Shown piece after piece: positions 5,195-7,450 of a DNA stretch of 7,450 nt. Position 1 is the first letter of the stretch, and each line of letters starts with the position of its first letter. The notes beneath the pieces were generated by a model. That model saw nothing but the letters and a program-made list of their open reading frames with translations. It ran no database searches and was not told the DNA's origin. The position numbers and the translations under genes are program-made. Origin of the DNA: Spirochaetaceae bacterium (lineage in GTDB: Bacteria; Spirochaetota; Spirochaetia; Treponematales; Treponemataceae); contig JAISVD010000140.1 in the NCBI GenBank assembly GCA_031271875.1, forward strand, positions 1 to 7,450. The letters are read 5' to 3'.

Positions 5195-6706
5195 CTATTC
5201 TTCTGCTTCCGCCGTTTCAGATTCCGCTTGCGCTTTCATCTGGAGCTCCCTGATGGTTTCAGCGGATTTTACCATATCGGAAAAATTAGTTTGCCCTATA
5301 AGGGACAGAGCTTTCTGAAGCTGGATATCGTAATCAAGATCGTACAGCGGAGAGGTTTTTTTACGGTACTGCTCCTGCCGTATCAGCCGCCGGAGAAGCC
5401 GCTCTTCCAGCGGATACTCTTTTGCCAGTTTTTTTGCGTATGCGGATATCTGCTCTTCGCTCATATCCGGATGTTCCGCAGAGTAATCCTGTATTACCGA
5501 AGATGTTATCAGGTCAACAAAGGTTTTTTCCTCGTCCGAGGTGAGTTCCGGAAAGAGTACCTCCATATCCGCAGGGATTCCGGTTTTATCTATATTTGAA
5601 TCGCTGGGGGTATAGTAGCGGGCCGTGGTGATCTTGATACCGTCTTCGGTTCCCCTGAAATCGAGTACCTGCTGGACCGAACCTTTTCCGTATGTGGTTT
5701 CACCGACCAGGTAGGCCAGATGGTAGTCTTTGAGCGCTCCCGCCAGAATCTCCGATGCGCTTGCGGAACCCTTGTTGATGAGGACGATTGTGGGAATGCC
5801 ATATGTGGATTTAACGGTATTTTGGGGGGACGCGGAATATTCGATGTTCTGGTAGGGGATACGGCTTTTTGTAGAAACGATAATTCCTGAATCGATAAAT
5901 TTGTCCGCCACCGCGACAACGCTGTCGATGACCCCGCCGGGATTGTTCCTGAGATCGATGATTATCCCTTTGTAATTGTTTGTTTCAAAAAATTCGAGGG
6001 CATCCTGAACCCTCTCAGGGGTATAGCGGGTAAATTCGATGATCCTGAGATATCCTGTGTTCCCGTTTATCATCCCGTATTTTACCGTGGGGACTTCAAT
6101 AAGCGCTCTTGTAAGGGTCACCGGGAACTCTACGTTTTTTCCCCTGCGGATGACGAGTTCCACATCCTCTCCCACAGGGCCCCGCAGCATCCCGAGAACC
6201 TCATCCATTGAGATGTCCGGTGTAGGTGTGTCATTAATAGAGATGATCATATCCCCCGCCAGTATGCCCGCTTTCCAGCCGGGGGTATCTTCGATGGGGG
6301 ATGCCACCTCAACCCATGCGGGTTTTTCGGAGGAGGATTCCACCGGTTTTGTTATGGTAAGTCCGACCCCGCCAAAGCTGCCCATGGTTATATCGTTCAT
6401 ATCCCGCTGTTTTGACGCGTCAAGGTATGTAGTATAGGGATCTCCCAGGGCATCGAGCATCCCCTTTATCGCTCCCTCATAGAGAACTTTAGGGTCTACA
6501 TCATCGACATAGTTTTCTTCAACGAAATTGAAAACATTCCGCAGGAGTTCCGTATATTGCCTGGACAGGGGGGATATACGGGGCGGCTGGGTTGTATTTT
6601 GTGCAAATGCTGTAGGTGTAATAATTATGAGCAATACGATAACGGTAACTATAACGGCCGCACCGTACCAGAGCGTTTTTGGGGACGGGGTTTGAGTTCT
6701 TTTCAT
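5195..6706 (-). CDS. ctpA: S41-family carboxyl-terminal processing protease (CtpA/Prc type)
   Basis: A serine protease of about 503 residues, anchored in or exported across the cytoplasmic membrane, that trims or degrades envelope proteins from their C-termini. From the chosen ATG: KR followed by a hydrophobic segment (about 13-32) ending AFA|Q (35/36), an uncleaved anchor or signal peptide. The N-terminal S41 helix is ENYVDDVDPKVLYEGAIKGM, followed by a PDZ domain (about 109-200, GSFGGVGLTI onward). The protease core is about 210-386. The catalytic dyad is Ser316 in GSASASEI and Lys341 in YGKG, with the family spacing of 25. A long charged helical tail ends EAEE. The frame is open to a TTG at 6773-6775 that has a better SD (GGAG 6780-6783, 4 nt away). 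The ATG at 6704-6706 is chosen because the TTG would put 23 odd residues before the signal sequence. This is the first gene of the minus-strand operon. Confidence 0.92.
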   Translation of the reverse strand: MKRTQTPSPKTLWYGAAVIVTVIVLLIIITPTAFAQNTTQPPRISPLSRQYTELLRNVFNFVEENYVDDVDPKVLYEGAIKGMLDALGDPYTTYLDASKQRDMNDITMGSFGGVGLTITKPVESSSEKPAWVEVASPIEDTPGWKAGILAGDMIISINDTPTPDISMDEVLGMLRGPVGEDVELVIRRGKNVEFPVTLTRALIEVPTVKYGMINGNTGYLRIIEFTRYTPERVQDALEFFETNNYKGIIIDLRNNPGGVIDSVVAVADKFIDSGIIVSTKSRIPYQNIEYSASPQNTVKSTYGIPTIVLINKGSASASEILAGALKDYHLAYLVGETTYGKGSVQQVLDFRGTEDGIKITTARYYTPSDSNIDKTGIPADMEVLFPELTSDEEKTFVDLITSSVIQDYSAEHPDMSEEQISAYAKKLAKEYPLEERLLRRLIRQEQYRKKTSPLYDLDYDIQLQKALSLIGQTNFSDMVKSAETIRELQMKAQAESETAEAEE

Positions 6707-6712
6707 GTATTC

Positions 6713-6741
6713 ATTTTTACGGGCGGATGACACTTTGTCAA
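6713..6741 (-). promoter_or_regulatory. Possible promoter of the protease operon
   Basis: On the minus strand TTGACA (6736-6741, perfect) is followed after 16-17 bp by TAAAAA or AAAAAT (6713-6719), a poor -10. A start near 6706 would again fall on the chosen ATG with little or no leader. If translation starts at the upstream TTG instead, this promoter would be inside the coding region and cannot serve it. Confidence 0.3.
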
Positions 6742-6817
6742 CAGGGGTGAAGAATGTTTGTACTATAAAATACAATTTTCTCCACCGATTTGAATTGCTG
6801 TCACGGAAATACTTCGC

Positions 6818-6847
6818 TTGACACGGGCCGGGAAAAAGCTGTAATAT
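6818..6847 (+). promoter_or_regulatory. Promoter of the tRNA-Ser region
   Basis: TTGACA (6818-6823, perfect -35) and TAATAT (6842-6847) are separated by 18 bp. Transcription would start near 6854, about 8 nt before the first tRNA-Ser. No comparable promoter is evident before the second tRNA, so the two tRNAs and the intervening repeat may share one precursor. Confidence 0.6.
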
Positions 6848-6861
6848 ATAAAGGCTTTTCA

Positions 6862-6946
6862 GGAGCGGTGTCCGAGCGGTTTAAGGAGGCGGTCTTGAAA
6901 ACCGTTGTGCCGAAAGGTACCGGGGGTTCGAATCCCCCCTGCTCCG
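6862..6946 (+). tRNA. tRNA-Ser (anticodon UGA)
   Basis: An 85-nt cloverleaf with the long variable arm of class II tRNAs. The acceptor GGAGCGG (6862-6868) pairs with CTGCTCC (6939-6945), with one G-U pair, and G6946 is the discriminator. The anticodon stem GCGGT/ACCGT encloses the loop CTTGAAA, giving anticodon UGA, which reads UCA serine codons. The variable arm is GTGCC-GAAA-GGTAC. The T arm is GGGGG-TTCGAAT-CCCCC. CCA is not encoded, so it must be added by the CCA-adding enzyme. The minus-strand open frame across it is a shadow of the tRNA. Confidence 0.97.
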
Positions 6947-7011
6947 GGTGGCTTGAATACTGCCATTTTGATTACTTTGGTTTGTTGGAAACGGTATAAT
7001 TCCTGAAAGGG

Positions 7012-7105
7012 ATGCGAACCGGAGCCTTCGCCGACCAAAGGGAGGAAAAGGCGGCAGGATGCTGCCGTCAGAAGGCGCAGGCGGGTTGGAGGAGCAAACA
7101 CGATG
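7012..7105 (+). repeat. tRNA-associated structured repeat, copy 1
   Basis: This 94-nt stretch matches 7357-7450 at all but 8 positions. The first 50 nt are identical, and a further 25 nt (7064-7088) are identical. It contains a hairpin CGGCAG-GATG-CTGCCG (7052-7067), and just past 7088 a second perfect 7-bp hairpin GCAAACA-CGA-TGTTTGC (7094-7110). GCCTTC (7024-7029) can pair with GAAGGC (7071-7076) around hairpin 1. CCGGAGC (7019-7025) can pair with GTTCCGG (7131-7137, one G-U), so the folded unit may be 7019-7137. Frames through it show no recognisable protein. It begins 65 nt after the first tRNA-Ser. No transposase or target-site duplication is seen. Confidence 0.8.
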
Positions 7106-7118
7106 TTTGCGACGGAGA

Positions 7119-7155
7119 CCGAATCACCCTGTTCCGGGTAGTTGAACACTGCTAT
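7119..7155 (+). repeat. Decayed copy of the tRNA-Ser 3' end and flank
   Basis: These 37 nt align with 6928-6966, the T-loop through discriminator of tRNA-Ser(UGA) plus 20 nt of its downstream flank, with two single-base gaps and about eight substitutions. Shared blocks include CGAATC, TCCGGGT and TTGAA, with ACTGC following. The similarity continues past the tRNA end into non-tRNA sequence, so it is better explained by duplication than by tRNA-like convergence. It abuts or forms the right end of repeat copy 1. The copy is not a functional tRNA. Confidence 0.65.
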
Positions 7156-7197
7156 AAAGCTCGTTCAAACGCAGGACATATACGGAAAGGCAGAACT

Positions 7198-7285
7198 GGA
7201 GCGGTGCGAGAGCGGCCGAATCGGGCTCCCTGCTAAGGAGTTGTGCCCCTAAAGGGCACCGGGGGTTCGAATCCCCCCTGCTCCG
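7198..7285 (+). tRNA. tRNA-Ser (anticodon GCU)
   Basis: An 88-nt class II tRNA. The acceptor GGAGCGG (7198-7204) pairs with CTGCTCC (7278-7284), and G7285 is the discriminator. The anticodon stem GCTCC/GGAGT holds the loop CTGCTAA, giving anticodon GCU for AGC and AGU serine codons. The variable arm is GTGCCC-CTAAA-GGGCAC and the T arm is GGGGG-TTCGAAT-CCCCC. CCA is not encoded. It shares its acceptor and T arms with tRNA-Ser(UGA) 252 nt upstream. The two genes are each followed by a copy of the same repeat. Confidence 0.97.
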
Positions 7286-7356
7286 AATGGATGACCTACA
7301 TGCAGGCCTTTTTTCTGTTTTTGGTCTGGTAACTGTTTAAATCTTCTTCAGGGGGG

Positions 7357-7450
7357 ATGCGAACCGGAGCCTTCGCCGACCAAAGGGAGGAAAAGGCGGC
7401 AGGATGGCGCCGTCAGAAGGCGCAGGCGGGTTGACGGAGCGGTCAGGATG
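7357..7450 (+). repeat. tRNA-associated structured repeat, copy 2 (cut by window end)
   Basis: This second copy of the 7012-7105 repeat begins 71 nt after tRNA-Ser(GCU), against 65 nt for copy 1 after its tRNA, and is cut by the end of the window. Differences from copy 1 are at the tip of hairpin 1 (GGATGGCG instead of GGATGCTG, which shortens the stem to CGGC/GCCG) and in or just before the first arm of hairpin 2, which here reads GCGGTCA (7439-7445). The second arm would lie beyond position 7450. Confidence 0.8.

Noticed and set aside
6707..6775. TTG start for the S41 protease
   Set aside because: It has a good GGAG upstream, but it would place 23 non-typical residues in front of a normal KR-plus-hydrophobic signal sequence and would enclose a TTGACA box. 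Not fully excluded.
6859..7149. Minus-strand open frame of 96 codons
   Set aside because: It runs through the complement of tRNA-Ser(UGA) and the structured repeat; it is a typical spurious frame over a tRNA.
7295..7320. Terminator after tRNA-Ser(GCU)
   Set aside because: There is a T-rich stretch (7309-7322), but only a 3-bp stem (CCT/AGG) precedes it, too weak to call.
7012..7450. CRISPR array
   Set aside because: Only two 94-nt copies 345 nt apart with a tRNA gene between them; repeat length and spacing do not fit CRISPR.

Overview
The window looks like chromosomal DNA of a bacterium of moderate G+C content. It holds housekeeping and signalling genes and no phage or plasmid hallmark genes. 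Codon use, the SD and -35/-10 signals, and the order S41 protease / rsmE / TagA-like protein / sigma-54 activator are compatible with a spirochaete of the Treponema/Spirochaeta type. That placement is an inference from general familiarity, not from a search.

Layout. Positions 1-316 contain no gene. They hold four DnaA-box-like 9-mers arranged as two pairs with 11-nt spacing, plus two clear inverted repeats: a possible replication origin or DnaA-controlled region. Positions 317-1618 are a two-gene minus-strand operon, made of an anti-sigma-factor-antagonist (STAS) protein with an added C-terminal zinc ribbon, followed 27 nt later by pspA (PspA/IM30 membrane-stress protein). It is driven by a good sigma-70-type promoter at 1667-1696. 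Divergent from it is trmJ (1786-2523, plus), a tRNA Nm32 methyltransferase whose start codon lies just downstream of its own -10 box. trmJ overlaps, tail to tail, the end of a minus-strand cluster at 2496-6706. In transcription order that cluster is an S41 carboxyl-terminal processing protease, rsmE (16S rRNA m3U1498 methyltransferase), a WecG/TagA-like protein that has lost its signature residues, and a sigma-54 activator with a degenerate receiver and no DNA-binding domain. The spacings (9 nt, a 19-nt overlap, 21 nt) indicate one operon.

The right end (6818-7450, plus) has a strong promoter, tRNA-Ser(UGA), a structured repeat, tRNA-Ser(GCU) and a second copy of the repeat that runs off the window. 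The repeat copies are about 91% identical over 94 nt. Most differences fall in or beside two hairpins. The first copy is followed by a decayed copy of the 3' end and 3' flank of the upstream tRNA-Ser.

The most unusual parts are the tRNA-associated structured repeat and the tRNA 3'-end duplication. Next come the STAS-zinc-ribbon/pspA pairing and the two proteins that look altered from their families (the HTH-less activator and the active-site-less TagA-like protein).
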